A DNA stretch of 64,000 nt, from contig CALEMF010000112.1 of NCBI GenBank assembly GCA_937911505.1, forward strand, positions 1 through 64,000, read 5' to 3'. The notes under the pieces are model-generated. The model saw only the letters and a program-made list of their open reading frames with translations. It was not told where the DNA came from and ran no database searches. The translations under genes were made by a program, and so were the position numbers. Within the stretch, counting starts at the first letter, position 1. Each line of letters begins with the position of its first letter. Shown piece after piece: positions 52,743 to 62,398 of this stretch. This DNA is from an uncultured Cytophagales bacterium (GTDB taxonomy: Bacteria; Bacteroidota; Bacteroidia; Cytophagales; Thermonemataceae).

Positions 52743-53432
52743 TTAGCAATCACCCTCTGCTACATCACAAGCACCTGTTGTATCTGTTGTTTCTTGTTTT
52801 GCCTTGGTAAACACATTCACAAAACTTTCTACGGACTGTGCTCCTGAGACAGCATATTGATTATTGATGATAAAAAGGGGTACGCCGCTGATCCCTTGAG
52901 TAGCTAAATGTTTTAGTACAGCAATGGTTTCTTCTCTGAAATGCTCTCCCAGAACAGCTTCTTTGGCTTCTTCAGTTGTGTAACCCACCTGCTCTAGCAG
53001 GCTAATCAATACGTTGTTGTCGAGTAAATCAAGGTTTTGCTCAAAGTTAGCTTTAAAGAATACTTCTGCCAATTGGTTTTGTCTTCCTTTTTCTAAGGCG
53101 AAGCGAAGCAAACGGTGTAAATGGAAGGTATTGATTGCTTTTTTTGTATTAACGAAATCAAAATTGATACCTTCTGCTTTTCCTATTTGTGTTACCTGAT
53201 CAAACGTTTGTTGCATTTGGGCTGCTGAACCGAACTTCTGCGTCATGTAGCTTTCCCAGTCAATCCCTTCTGCTGGAATAGTAGCATTGAGTTGAAAGGG
53301 ATGCCAAAATACCTCAAATGTGTACGTCTCTGCTAGTTGCAGCATAGCACGCTCTAGGCGTCGCTTACCGATAAAACACCAGGGACAAACCACATCAGAC
53401 ACAATATCAACGGTTATTTTTACCTTTTCCAT
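52743..53432 (-). CDS. DsbA-family oxidoreductase, FrnE-like
   Basis: 229 residues from the ATG at 53432; the frame is open 45 bases further but the fold begins VKITVDIVSDVVCPWCFIG. The C-x2-C redox motif CPWC is that of FrnE-type thioredoxin-fold proteins, which lack a signal peptide and act in the cytosol as disulphide isomerases or 2-hydroxychromene-2-carboxylate-isomerase-like enzymes. The extreme C-terminus GACDVAEGDC carries a second Cys pair, usual for this branch. Confidence 0.9.
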   Translation of the reverse strand: MEKVKITVDIVSDVVCPWCFIGKRRLERAMLQLAETYTFEVFWHPFQLNATIPAEGIDWESYMTQKFGSAAQMQQTFDQVTQIGKAEGINFDFVNTKKAINTFHLHRLLRFALEKGRQNQLAEVFFKANFEQNLDLLDNNVLISLLEQVGYTTEEAKEAVLGEHFREETIAVLKHLATQGISGVPLFIINNQYAVSGAQSVESFVNVFTKAKQETTDTTGACDVAEGDC

Positions 53433-53509
53433 TTTACTCTTTTTTTCACTCCATCTATGACAGTTACAAGCGGGCAAAGGTTCAGTTTGTTTATAGTACT
53501 TGCTGTTGC

Positions 53510-54772
53510 TTATAAAGATTTTACCACTGCTCTATAGCTTGCCTGTGTCTTTTGCTCTAGACACACTTTCTTATTGGCTAATATTTTATCCAGTGTGGGG
53601 GTATCGTAGTTGAGAATTGTAATTAATTCCGAGTCTTTTTCGTCTATGATCTCAAACTCTGTTTGCAAGTACTCTTTCAGCTCTTCTATCTTCCTGAGGT
53701 TATTTTCCGTACAGATCGAGAAGGAAATGGCAGTGCTTTGCATCAAGTTAATTTTGATATTGAACTTAGTAAGTGCATTGAGTATAATACTCAAATTCTG
53801 CTCAGTAATAAAGGTAAGGTCCTTCACCTTGAACGTTACTAGAATTTGGTTAAACTTAAAAATAATACTAGGTACTTGCTTATCTGTTTTTTCTCCGTTG
53901 ATACAAGTGCCTGTTTTCTCAGGGTTTACAAACGAACGTACGTATAAAGGAATGGTTTTATTAGCAAGTGGCTTGATCGTTTTCGGATGTATGACGTGTG
54001 CTCCATAGAAAGTCATCTCTGCCGCTTCTTTATAAGTCAGGTATTCAAAAAGCTTTGTATCTGTAATCAGTTTAGGGTCTGCATTGAGAATCCCAGGTAC
54101 ATCCTTCCAAATCGTAGCAGAGGCCGCCTTTAGGCAAGCAGCAAACAACGCCGCGGAGTAGTCTGATCCTTCTCTGCCGAGTGTAGTTGTTTTACCACCG
54201 ATTGTCCCTCCTAAAAAACCTTGCGTAATGACGATTTTCTCACTGAGAATGGGAACCAATTCTTTTTGTATAAGACTCTCCGACCAAACAAGGTCTACTT
54301 TTCCTTCTCGCCATCTATTATTCGTTTTGATGTACTGCCTTGCATCAACCCACTCACTATTTATGGCTTGGCTATTAAGATAAAGGTGGATGATATTGGT
54401 AGAAATGAGCTCTCCAAAAGAGACAACCTGATCGTAAGCTTCATCAAAGGCTTCTAGATTAATTTTATTTGCAAGCGTATCTTTTAGTTTAGCAATGTAG
54501 TAATCTAAAGTGGTATAAGCTAAGTGCCCTTCTTCAAACAAGTCTTTTAAAATCGTTAAATGATACTGCTTAATTGCTTCTATTGCTGTATCATAAGGCT
54601 TTTTTTGAAAATAAGTATCAAGTAGTTGCTCTAAGGCGTTGGTGGTCTTACCCATCGCAGATACCACTACTAGTAGGTTGTGTATATCGCCATGATCCCT
54701 TATAATAGCAGCTACATTTCTAACTGCTTCGGCTTCTTTTACAGAAGCCCCTCCAAATTTAAAAACACGCAT
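53510..54772 (-). CDS. Aspartate kinase (monofunctional)
   Basis: 420 residues. The kinase domain starts FKFGGASVKEAEAV and has GREGSDYSAALFAACL and the substrate-binding KTTTLGREG. The C-terminal 120 residues hold the ACT regulatory domains (LTFITEQNLSIILNALTKFNIKINL). It phosphorylates aspartate for lysine, methionine and threonine synthesis. It lacks the homoserine dehydrogenase part of ThrA. Divergent from fbp. Feedback sensitivity cannot be judged. Confidence 0.92.
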   Translation of the reverse strand: MRVFKFGGASVKEAEAVRNVAAIIRDHGDIHNLLVVVSAMGKTTNALEQLLDTYFQKKPYDTAIEAIKQYHLTILKDLFEEGHLAYTTLDYYIAKLKDTLANKINLEAFDEAYDQVVSFGELISTNIIHLYLNSQAINSEWVDARQYIKTNNRWREGKVDLVWSESLIQKELVPILSEKIVITQGFLGGTIGGKTTTLGREGSDYSAALFAACLKAASATIWKDVPGILNADPKLITDTKLFEYLTYKEAAEMTFYGAHVIHPKTIKPLANKTIPLYVRSFVNPEKTGTCINGEKTDKQVPSIIFKFNQILVTFKVKDLTFITEQNLSIILNALTKFNIKINLMQSTAISFSICTENNLRKIEELKEYLQTEFEIIDEKDSELITILNYDTPTLDKILANKKVCLEQKTQASYRAVVKSL

Positions 54773-54892
54773 CTTTGTGTGAAATTAACTATTAAATGTT
54801 TAAACAACTTTTTTGATACAGAATACAAACATAGAAAATAAATCGCTTGATACATCTTTTTCCTCCTTATTCCTTATACGGCAAATATTTCG

Positions 54893-54900
54893 TACATTTG
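54893..54900 (+). promoter_or_regulatory. -7 element before fbp
   Basis: TACATTTG is a perfect TAnnTTTG match, 38 bases before the fbp ATG; no TTG at 19-21 bases upstream, so the promoter may depend on an activator or be weak. Confidence 0.4.
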
Positions 54901-54938
54901 TACTTATTTTATATAGATTGTGAAAAAGATTAGTTTAG

Positions 54939-55940
54939 ATGGATAAACACGTTATACCTATTGGCACTACCCTCGATCGCTTTATTATGCGGAAGGAACA
55001 GCAATTTCCTTATGCTTCTGGAGAACTTTCGCAACTTTTAAGAGATATTGCCCTTGCAGGAAAGATTATTCACAGAGAGGTCAACAGAGCAGGACTTATT
55101 GATATTACTGGAGCATATGGCTCGCAGAATATCCAAGGAGAAGAACAACAAAAGCTAGATGTAGTAGCAGATGTACGCTTCGTTCGCGCTTTAAAAAATG
55201 GTAGAGAAGTTTGCGGAATTATCTCTGAAGAGCAAGAAGGGGTAATCGACACAGAAAACCACGATGGTAGGTACATTGTAGCCATTGATCCACTGGATGG
55301 CTCTTCTAACATTGATGTAAACGTTTCTATTGGTACAATCTTTTCCATCTATAGACGTATTTCTCCCGTAGGTTCCCCCCCAGTTATGGAAGATTTCCTA
55401 CAACCAGGTCATAAACAAGTAGCAGCAGGTTATGTACTTTATGGTTCTTCTACGATGCTGGTCTACACCACCGGTTATGGTGTCAATGGTTTTACATATG
55501 AGCAAACGCTAGGAGAGTTCATCCTATGTGATGTAGATATCCATACACCTCCTGTTGGAAAAATCTACTCAACGAATGAAGGCAACTGGAATTCTTTTCC
55601 ACCACAAATCAGAGAATATATTGACTTCTGTAAATCTCAATGCTATTCTTCACGTTATATAGGTTCGCTAGTGGCTGATTTTCATCGTAACTTATTTAAA
55701 GGAGGCATCTATTTATATCCACCTACCCAGAAAGCCAACAACGGAAAGCTTCGCTTAATGTATGAATGTAACGCCTTGGCTTTCTTAGTAGAACAAGCAG
55801 GTGGTAAAGCAACGGATGGAAAGCAACGTATTCTGGATATACAACCGACAAGCTTACACCAGCGTTGTCCCTTATACATTGGTTCTAGCCAGATGATGGA
55901 TAAACTGGATACTTTTCTACAAGCGACTCAAGTACGTTAA
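54939..55940 (+). CDS. fbp: Fructose-1,6-bisphosphatase class I
   Basis: 333 residues. The metal-binding FBPase signature [14 protein letters not shown] is complete, with GLIDITG and EEQEGVI carrying further metal ligands. The C-terminal [20 protein letters not shown] is the substrate-binding end. It removes the 1-phosphate in gluconeogenesis. The adjacent zincin gene starts 5 bases on, so they are likely co-transcribed although unrelated in function. Confidence 0.95.
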   Translation: MDKHVIPIGTTLDRFIMRKEQQFPYASGELSQLLRDIALAGKIIHREVNRAGLIDITGAYGSQNIQGEEQQKLDVVADVRFVRALKNGREVCGIISEEQEGVIDTENHDGRYIVAIDPLDGSSNIDVNVSIGTIFSIYRRISPVGSPPVMEDFLQPGHKQVAAGYVLYGSSTMLVYTTGYGVNGFTYEQTLGEFILCDVDIHTPPVGKIYSTNEGNWNSFPPQIREYIDFCKSQCYSSRYIGSLVADFHRNLFKGGIYLYPPTQKANNGKLRLMYECNALAFLVEQAGGKATDGKQRILDIQPTSLHQRCPLYIGSSQMMDKLDTFLQATQVR

Positions 55941-55945
55941 AAAGC

Positions 55946-56659
55946 ATGAAGAAATATCTCAAAAGATTTTTTATTGGAGTAGGCGTACTGTTATTAGTCA
56001 TCTTCATCAATGGGTTACGTATGTACTATCAAGTAGAAAAAGAAGTGGCACTACCCGAAGAGCGCCCAGCAAGTCGCTTATATCCCAAGAACTTTTCTAA
56101 AGAGGCTTTCGATAGTTTAAAAAATGCTTTTGGTGCAAATAAGATACTTCCTCCTAACTACGAGCTACAGGCACTACTAGCCCTTTCCCATTATCCTACG
56201 CTTAAAGAAGTACCTGTTACCTTTATTGTGGAAGAAACGCTTATTCCATTGGCTTCTCGCCCTCATTTTTGGAAAATGTTTCGTAGTAAGGAGCGTTGGG
56301 AATACCAAGTAATTATAAGTGCTAAGTCTAGCGAAGCTATGGAACCCATTTTGTTAAAAAACTTATCTTTTAATTCCCAAGTAGGCATACTCGGCCACGA
56401 GCTAGCGCATACGCTATACTACCAAGATAAGAGCTTCTGGGATGTAGTGGGCATAGGTACTTGTTATTTATTAAGCGATTATAGGGCTACTTTTGAGAAG
56501 CAAACAGACCAGCGCGCTATCGCCCATGGACTAGGCAGACACCTCTTACAATACGCTAAAGAAGTACGCTCAGGAGAGATGGAAGGCAATACAGAGTACA
56601 TTGACCAGTACTACTTGACGCCTGATGAAATTGAAAAACTATTAAATAACCCTAATTAA
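55946..56659 (+). CDS. Membrane-anchored zincin-like metallopeptidase, uncharacterised
   Basis: 237 residues: a membrane segment (about 8-25, FFIGVGVLLLVIFINGL), then an uncharacterised region and an HELAH motif (about residue 152) in GILGHELAHTLYYQ, the HExxH zinc site. A likely third ligand lies in the region TFEKQTDQRAIAHGLG. It would be a periplasmic metallopeptidase, but the substrate and the third ligand are inference. It is squeezed between fbp and an LRR gene with gaps of 5 and 1 bases. Confidence 0.75.
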   Translation: MKKYLKRFFIGVGVLLLVIFINGLRMYYQVEKEVALPEERPASRLYPKNFSKEAFDSLKNAFGANKILPPNYELQALLALSHYPTLKEVPVTFIVEETLIPLASRPHFWKMFRSKERWEYQVIISAKSSEAMEPILLKNLSFNSQVGILGHELAHTLYYQDKSFWDVVGIGTCYLLSDYRATFEKQTDQRAIAHGLGRHLLQYAKEVRSGEMEGNTEYIDQYYLTPDEIEKLLNNPN

Positions 56660-56660
56660 T

Positions 56661-57506
56661 ATGCATACAGCTCGTACTGACGAAGTCCTCTTACTATTGG
56701 CTAATAGCAGCTACGAACAGGCCTTTGAGATCATCAAAGAAGAAGGGGTTAATAAGCGTATACTAAGTTATTTGTTTGTATTACATATTTTTCACGAGGA
56801 TAAAGATATTCGCAAAGAAGCAAGAAGTATTTTTAGAAAAAATACAGATAAGGACTTACAAGATGCTATTAGAGAAGCTGCTAAACCTGCTTATGCTAAA
56901 AGAGAATTGCACAATTTACTATCTCACTCTTACAATATTTGTGGTGGTTTTATCGAGTCCCACCCTCAGTTAGATATAGCAGAAGCATTCGTGATGTTTA
57001 ATATACTTAAGGATAGTCATCTTTTTGGTGTATTTACCTTTGACTTTGCTACTTACCTGCCCGATGTGGTTCTTCTTGTAGCACCTGAGTTAAGTATTTT
57101 GAAAATGAATCGAAGTACGAGGTATGGGGACGTTGAAAATCCAGAAATAGCTGTAGAGCAGGTTATTTCACAGGCGCTAAGGTTTCCCTCACTAAAAAAC
57201 CTTGATGTTTCAGGATTTCACGACTATGAGGTACTTCCTGAAAGTCTTCTCCAGTTGACTTCTCTAGAAAAGCTTAGCTTGGGTGAAAACGTCAAAACAT
57301 TACCTAATGATTTATCTAAGCTTAAAGCGCTCACTTATTTAGATATTACTCATAACGAACACCTTGTTACGCTTCCCGAAAAGTTACCACCAACACTTAA
57401 AGCTATTGATATGCAGCATACGTTATTCCTAGATGTGCAAAGGGACTATGCTGACCAATATAAGCAGCAGCACCCACAGGTTAAACTTGTAGGGTATGAG
57501 TGGTAA
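56661..57506 (+). CDS. Leucine-rich-repeat protein
   Basis: 281 residues without signal peptide. The N-terminal half is helical (about 1-100); the C-terminal half (about 150-281) has four or five LRR units such as LTSLEKLSLGENVKTLPNDL and LKALTYLDITHNEHLVTLP. LRR surfaces bind other proteins, so it is probably an intracellular adaptor. Starts 1 base after the zincin stop. Partner unknown. Confidence 0.82.
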   Translation: MHTARTDEVLLLLANSSYEQAFEIIKEEGVNKRILSYLFVLHIFHEDKDIRKEARSIFRKNTDKDLQDAIREAAKPAYAKRELHNLLSHSYNICGGFIESHPQLDIAEAFVMFNILKDSHLFGVFTFDFATYLPDVVLLVAPELSILKMNRSTRYGDVENPEIAVEQVISQALRFPSLKNLDVSGFHDYEVLPESLLQLTSLEKLSLGENVKTLPNDLSKLKALTYLDITHNEHLVTLPEKLPPTLKAIDMQHTLFLDVQRDYADQYKQQHPQVKLVGYEW

Positions 57507-57512
57507 GTATCT

Positions 57513-58634
57513 TCACTTCACCCTTATCACTTGTGCAATTTTAAGAGAGATGTCCAAAAAAACGATTTTAGGAGAAGCATTACGTTCTAAATGTAAGAGT
57601 GCATCATTTAAGTAGCCATATAAGTACGTCACGTTATGTTCATTGATTACTTTTGCAAAACCTTTTATAAAGGTGAGTCCCTCTCCTTCTAAGCGTACCA
57701 TATCCGTACCACCATATTGCCATACCAGTGCCTCTCTGCATACACTTAGGCCATACTGCAATAAATTTCTTCGTGCTTCTTTTGTGTATTTACTAGCAAA
57801 ATCATCGGCTTGTTTTACTAGCGCTGTGTAGTCATTTCCATAACAGAGGCGCATCCAATCTCTAAATAAGGTATGATTATCATCTTGTACCTCTGCTAAT
57901 AAATGCTGTGCCTTACGAAGGTTACCTTCTGCTAGGTTCGCTATCTGCATCGCTTTAATTTCTTCAATCTCTTCCTGTTTTTCTAAATACTGCTTCACCT
58001 CTCGGTCTTCAAAGGCAGGAATTTGTATGAGCTGTACACGTGATAGAATTGTCACCAATAATTGCTCTGCATTTTGACTTACTAGTAGAAAGATGGTTTT
58101 AGGAGGCGGCTCTTCTAGTACTTTTAGAATAGCATTGGCGGCGGTAATATTCATATATTCTGGAAGCCACATCAATAGTATCTTGTAGGAGGCTTCAAAG
58201 GGTTTTAAAGCCAAGGTACTGATAATTCCTCTGGCTTCTTCAGCACTAATGGCAGGCAGTTTATTCTGGGCACCTATGGCTTCTTGCCAGTCGCTTATAT
58301 TTCCGTATGGAAACTGTGAAAACGAGCGCCACTCTTTTAAAAAATCTTGGCTTTTTGGTTTGGAGATTTTACCAACATTGCTTACTGGAAATACAAAATG
58401 TACATCAGGATGAATAAGTTTATTCATTTTGAAACAAGCCGCGCAGCGCCCACAAGCGTCATCACCTTGCTTATCTTCACACAAGAGGTAAGTAATATAA
58501 GCCAAGGCAAGTGCTAGCTGTGCGTTGCCTTCTTTACCCAAAAAAAGCTGCGCGTGCGCTATTTTACCACTTTTTACCGTCTTCAGTAAGACTTCTTTTA
58601 CTGCCGCTGCCCCAATGATATCTTTAAATAGCAT
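57513..58634 (-). CDS. holB: DNA polymerase III subunit delta-prime
   Basis: 373 residues of the clamp-loader AAA+ type. The P-loop equivalent is LGKEGNAQLALA, degenerate as in delta-prime subunits that do not hydrolyse ATP. The zinc-binding module is seen as CEDKQGDDACGRCAAC. The sensor segment is EEARGIISTLALKPF and LKVLEEPPPKTIFLL is the conserved arginine-finger neighbourhood. It helps load the beta clamp. Co-directional with the small TPR gene 9 bases upstream. Confidence 0.9.
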   Translation of the reverse strand: MLFKDIIGAAAVKEVLLKTVKSGKIAHAQLFLGKEGNAQLALALAYITYLLCEDKQGDDACGRCAACFKMNKLIHPDVHFVFPVSNVGKISKPKSQDFLKEWRSFSQFPYGNISDWQEAIGAQNKLPAISAEEARGIISTLALKPFEASYKILLMWLPEYMNITAANAILKVLEEPPPKTIFLLVSQNAEQLLVTILSRVQLIQIPAFEDREVKQYLEKQEEIEEIKAMQIANLAEGNLRKAQHLLAEVQDDNHTLFRDWMRLCYGNDYTALVKQADDFASKYTKEARRNLLQYGLSVCREALVWQYGGTDMVRLEGEGLTFIKGFAKVINEHNVTYLYGYLNDALLHLERNASPKIVFLDISLKIAQVIRVK

Positions 58635-58643
58635 ATTCGTGAA

Positions 58644-59087
58644 TTATCGACAATCTGAACTAATCTTAGTAGCGGACTCTCCTAATGCTACTGCTTTCTT
58701 AAAATCTTCACAGGCGCCTACAGCGTCTTCATTTCTTTTCCTCACGATTCCCCTTTGGTAATAAGCCGCTCCACTGTCTGGTTGATAATAAATAACACGA
58801 TTAAAATCATTGATAGCCCCAGAATAATCCTCGAGGGCTAGCTTAGCTTTTCCTCTTAGTAGTAGGGCGGCAGTATTATCTTCTTGCAATACTAAAAGCG
58901 TATCCATATCGCGTATGGCTTTTTTAAAGTAGCTATTAGCAAAATAATAATAAGCCCTATTAAGGTAGTTTTGTGCTATAGGAGCCTGTTGAATCGCCTC
59001 GTTTAGATTATTTATAATGCTTTGTGCCTGATCTACTTGTGGTACTAATAAAAAGTACAACCAAATAAAAGGGAATAACCATTTCAT
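58644..59087 (-). CDS. Secreted TPR protein
   Basis: About 147 residues from the ATG at 59087, which opens a signal peptide (MKWLFPFIWLYFLLVPQVDQAQ); the frame is open to 59132. Three TPR units follow (NYLNRAYYYFANSYFKKAIRDM; NTAALLLRGKAKLALEDYSGAINDF; SGAAYYQRGIVRKRNEDAVGACEDF, each seen in part). TPRs bind partner proteins. Located in the periplasm or outer-membrane face. No enzyme motif. Confidence 0.82.
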   Translation of the reverse strand: MKWLFPFIWLYFLLVPQVDQAQSIINNLNEAIQQAPIAQNYLNRAYYYFANSYFKKAIRDMDTLLVLQEDNTAALLLRGKAKLALEDYSGAINDFNRVIYYQPDSGAAYYQRGIVRKRNEDAVGACEDFKKAVALGESATKISSDCR

Positions 59088-59136
59088 AGAAAAAGATGAT
59101 TTTCTATTTGTGAATACAAGGTAAATATACATAAAC

Positions 59137-59168
59137 TTTGCTATTCGGTAGTCATTTTTATAATTTTG
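59137..59168 (+). promoter_or_regulatory. Promoter of hisF-hisIE
   Basis: TTTG (59137-59140), 20 bases, TAATTTTG (59161-59168): a full match to the Bacteroidota -33/-7 promoter. Transcription would start near 59175, so the longest open frame from 59138 cannot be fully translated, which supports the GTG start at 59192. Confidence 0.6.
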
Positions 59169-59191
59169 CCCCTGCTAAAAAATTATGTACT

Positions 59192-59947
59192 GTGCTTACA
59201 AAGAGAATTATTCCTTGTCTCGATATTAAAAATGGTAGAACTGTTAAGGGTATCAACTTCGAAAACTTAATTGATGCAGGAAGCCCTGTAGAGTTAGCAC
59301 AGGTGTATTCATCACAGGGTGCAGATGAGTTGGTTTTTCTTGACATCACAGCTACCGTAGAAAAGCGAAAAACCCTTGTAGCGTTGGTACGTCAAATTGC
59401 CCAACACATCAATATTCCTTTTACTGTAGGAGGAGGTATTGGCAACATAGAAGATGTATCTGCCTTGCTTCAAGCAGGGGCTGATAAAGTCTCCGTCAAT
59501 TCTGCTGCTGTGAAAAATCCTGTGCTTATTGATCAGCTTGCCAAGGAGTTTGGAAGTCAATGTATTGTAGTGGCAGTGGATACACGCCACGTAGAAGGGA
59601 GCGACTGGGTGCATACCCATGGAGGTAGGCAAATTACTGAGATAAATACCCACCGTTGGATAAAGGAGGTAGTAGAGAGGGGTGCAGGAGAAATTTTACT
59701 TACTTCTATGGATACCGATGGTACGAAACAAGGATTTGCCTGTGAGTTAACAGCAAAGATCTCACGCGATCTTTCTATTCCTGTTATTGCTTCAGGAGGT
59801 GCAGGCACGATGGCACATTTTGAGGAAGTTTTTACAGAAGGGTACGCAGATGCAGCATTGGCAGCAAGTATCTTTCATTTTAAAGAAATGGATATTTTAT
59901 CCCTTAAAAAGTTTTTAAAAGAACAGAAAATCAGTGTAAGGCTTTGA
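59192..59947 (+). CDS. hisF: Imidazole glycerol phosphate synthase subunit HisF
   Basis: 251 residues from GTG at 59192, the family length, starting [20 protein letters not shown]; an upstream TTG at 59138 would add 18 untypical residues. The catalytic aspartates are in PCLDIKNG and [13 protein letters not shown]. It uses ammonia from HisH to close the imidazole ring and makes imidazole glycerol phosphate. hisH is not in the window. Overlap with the next frame is minimal and hisIE follows at once. Confidence 0.95.
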   Translation: MLTKRIIPCLDIKNGRTVKGINFENLIDAGSPVELAQVYSSQGADELVFLDITATVEKRKTLVALVRQIAQHINIPFTVGGGIGNIEDVSALLQAGADKVSVNSAAVKNPVLIDQLAKEFGSQCIVVAVDTRHVEGSDWVHTHGGRQITEINTHRWIKEVVERGAGEILLTSMDTDGTKQGFACELTAKISRDLSIPVIASGGAGTMAHFEEVFTEGYADAALAASIFHFKEMDILSLKKFLKEQKISVRL

Positions 59948-59952
59948 GTAAG

Positions 59953-60552
59953 ATGATAAATTTTAGCAAGTATACCGATGGATTAGTCCCTACTATCATA
60001 CAAGACGCCCGTACCCGTATTGTACTTATGTTGGGCTATATGAACCAAGAAGCCTACACGCTTACAGAAAAAGAACGCGTGGTAACCTTTTTTAGTCGCT
60101 CTAAGCAACGCCTTTGGAAAAAGGGGGAAACCTCAGGTAATTTTTTAAAAGTAGTTGATATCACTGTTGACTGTGACCAAGATACTATTCTCATTCAAGC
60201 GATTCCAGCAGGCCCAGTGTGCCATACAGGTGCCGATACTTGCTTTGATGATAAAAATGAGGGGAAGGTATTTTTCTTAGAGAAGCTTAGGCAAATCATT
60301 GAGGATAGAAAGCAACACCCTGCTGAAAAGTCTTATACCAGTAAGTTATTTAAGAAAGGGATCAATAAAATAGCCCAAAAGGTAGGAGAAGAGGCAGTAG
60401 AACTAGTGATAGAGGCAAAAGATGACGATAAGGGCTTGTTTTTAGGAGAAGCGGCTGACTTACTCTTTCATTATTTGGTACTCTTAGAAGCAAAGGATAT
60501 TAGATTAGACGAGGTCATCACTACACTAGAAAAGCGTCATCAACCTGAATGA
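59953..60552 (+). CDS. hisIE: Bifunctional phosphoribosyl-AMP cyclohydrolase / phosphoribosyl-ATP pyrophosphatase HisIE
   Basis: 200 residues starting at ATG 59953 (a TTG at 59944 overlaps the hisF stop). The HisI domain (1-105) has the metal-binding VDCDQDTILIQA and CHTGADTCF. The HisE domain (about 110-200) has KVGEEAVELVIEAKDDD and the EAADLLFHYLVLL segment. It performs steps two and three of histidine synthesis. Fused HisIE is normal in Bacteroidota. Confidence 0.94.
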   Translation: MINFSKYTDGLVPTIIQDARTRIVLMLGYMNQEAYTLTEKERVVTFFSRSKQRLWKKGETSGNFLKVVDITVDCDQDTILIQAIPAGPVCHTGADTCFDDKNEGKVFFLEKLRQIIEDRKQHPAEKSYTSKLFKKGINKIAQKVGEEAVELVIEAKDDDKGLFLGEAADLLFHYLVLLEAKDIRLDEVITTLEKRHQPE

Positions 60553-60588
60553 CCTGCTATTCGCTTTATTCTCTTGTTTTAGACGCTA

Positions 60589-61365
60589 TCAAGCTTTTAC
60601 CTCATCTGGTAATAACTCAACTTTTAGCGCTTTGTCTATAAAGTAGTGGGCTAAGTACAAGAATGGTATCAGCAACACCGCTATAATCATCTTGAATATA
60701 AACTGTACCGTACCGACTGCAATGACTTGTTCCAACTTCCAGTTACTTAACCAGTAAAAAGCGATCATTAGAATGAGGTAACTATCTATTAGCTGAGAAA
60801 AAACGGTGGAAATAGTAGCTCTGAACCAGATGAAGCGCTCTTTTGTAAGGCGTCGGATATAATAATAGACGGTAGCATCTAGGAGCTGCCCCAAGACGAA
60901 GGCGATCAGCGAACCAATGATGATGTTCATCCCCTGAGTATAAATAAGCTTATAAGCATAATTAATGTTGAGCGGGTTTCCTTGGTCATCTTTTTGGTTG
61001 GCTTCTAGCCAAAAATCAGCAGGTGGTGCATAAGCACTCAGGTAAAAGGCTAAAAAAGCAAAAATCAACAAGGCAAGTGTAATAAAGGTAATTTTCCTCA
61101 CTCCTTTTCTGCCAAAGTAGTGGTTAATGATATCAGTGGTAATAAATACAATGGGCCAAAGAATGACACCCGCTGAAAGATTAAGTGATATCCCGAAAGT
61201 CTCTAGGAAAAATTTTGGATTACCAAACCACTGCCCCCAAACTTTATCAAAAGAGAATATTTTAGGACCAATCGCTTCAGCTAGTAAGGCATTGGTGAGA
61301 AAAAAAAGACTAAGTATGAGGTAGAGATTATGCTTTTTTCTATTAAGTTCTATGTGGGCGTCCAT
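60589..61365 (-). CDS. Queuosine-precursor transporter, VUT family (YhhQ-like)
   Basis: 258 residues with about seven membrane helices, including VILWPIVFITTDIINHYFG and VLGQLLDATVYYYIR. The VUT/YhhQ family imports 7-cyano- or 7-aminomethyl-7-deazaguanine for queuosine in tRNA. Converges on hisIE with 36 bases between. No queuosine-synthesis gene is adjacent, so the assignment is by family only. Confidence 0.87.
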   Translation of the reverse strand: MDAHIELNRKKHNLYLILSLFFLTNALLAEAIGPKIFSFDKVWGQWFGNPKFFLETFGISLNLSAGVILWPIVFITTDIINHYFGRKGVRKITFITLALLIFAFLAFYLSAYAPPADFWLEANQKDDQGNPLNINYAYKLIYTQGMNIIIGSLIAFVLGQLLDATVYYYIRRLTKERFIWFRATISTVFSQLIDSYLILMIAFYWLSNWKLEQVIAVGTVQFIFKMIIAVLLIPFLYLAHYFIDKALKVELLPDEVKA

Positions 61366-61424
61366 CTGAAGGCTTCGTGTGCAGTATGACTAAAGTAAAT
61401 TACCTATACCGCCTCTGTATTGTT

Positions 61425-62363
61425 TTATTTTTCTAGCTTTTCTTTAAAATAAGTAAGCGTTCGTTGAAGCCCTTCTGATCGATTCACCTTAGGTTGCCAA
61501 TCGAGTATTTCTTTTGCTTTGGTAATGTCAGGCTGACGTTGCTTAGGATCGTCCTTAGGAAGCGGCTTATAGATGATCTCAGAAGAAGTACCTGTCAGCG
61601 CGATAATTTCTTTGGCAAAATCTAAGAGAGATACTTCATCTGGATTACCGACATTCACAGGTTGGGTATAATCACTGATCAATAATCGATAGATGCCTTC
61701 GATTAAGTCGTCTACATAGCAAAAAGAACGTGTCTGAGAGCCATCTCCAAAAACAGTAAGGTCTTTTCCTGTAAGCGCTTGACTCATAAAAGCGGGCAAA
61801 GCACGTCCGTCATCCAGGCGCATTCTTGGACCATACGTATTGAATATACGGACGATGCGTGTCTCTAAGCCATGGTAAGTATGGTAAGCCATCGTCATCG
61901 CTTCTTGAAAACGCTTTGCCTCATCATACACACCTCTAGGACCAATAGGATTCACATTCCCCCAATAGTTTTCGTTTTGTGGGTGTACCAATGGATCGCC
62001 GTACACTTCAGAAGTGGAAGCCACCAGGATGCGCGCCTTTTTTGCTTTTGCCAAACCTAAGCAATTATGCGTTCCTAATGAACCCACTTTGAGTGTTTGA
62101 ATAGGGATTTTCAGGTAGTCAATAGGGCTAGCAGGGGAAGCAAAGTGAAGAATATAGTCTAAATCACCTGGTACGTGAATAAATGTAGATACATCGTGGT
62201 GATAAAACTCAAACTCTTTTAGTTTGAATAGATGAGCAATGTTGTCTAAATTACCCGTAATCAGATTATCCATGCCAATTACGTGACACCCCTCTTTTAT
62301 AAACCTATCACAAAGATGAGAGCCTAAAAACCCAGCAGCGCCTGTAATGAGTACCTTTTTCAT
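61425..62363 (-). CDS. UDP-glucuronate decarboxylase (UDP-xylose synthase)
   Basis: 312 residues of the extended SDR type: [10 protein letters not shown] at the start, the SDR active site [10 protein letters not shown] and the YDEAK (YxxxK) motif, plus the UXS-type segment [21 protein letters not shown]. It converts UDP-glucuronate to UDP-xylose. The UDP-glucose dehydrogenase gene lies 35 bases upstream on the same strand, so the two together make UDP-xylose for a glycan of the surface or lipopolysaccharide. Confidence 0.92.
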   Translation of the reverse strand: MKKVLITGAAGFLGSHLCDRFIKEGCHVIGMDNLITGNLDNIAHLFKLKEFEFYHHDVSTFIHVPGDLDYILHFASPASPIDYLKIPIQTLKVGSLGTHNCLGLAKAKKARILVASTSEVYGDPLVHPQNENYWGNVNPIGPRGVYDEAKRFQEAMTMAYHTYHGLETRIVRIFNTYGPRMRLDDGRALPAFMSQALTGKDLTVFGDGSQTRSFCYVDDLIEGIYRLLISDYTQPVNVGNPDEVSLLDFAKEIIALTGTSSEIIYKPLPKDDPKQRQPDITKAKEILDWQPKVNRSEGLQRTLTYFKEKLEK

Positions 62364-62398
62364 ACGGTTATGGTATGGCGTTTATATTTCGATCTAAA

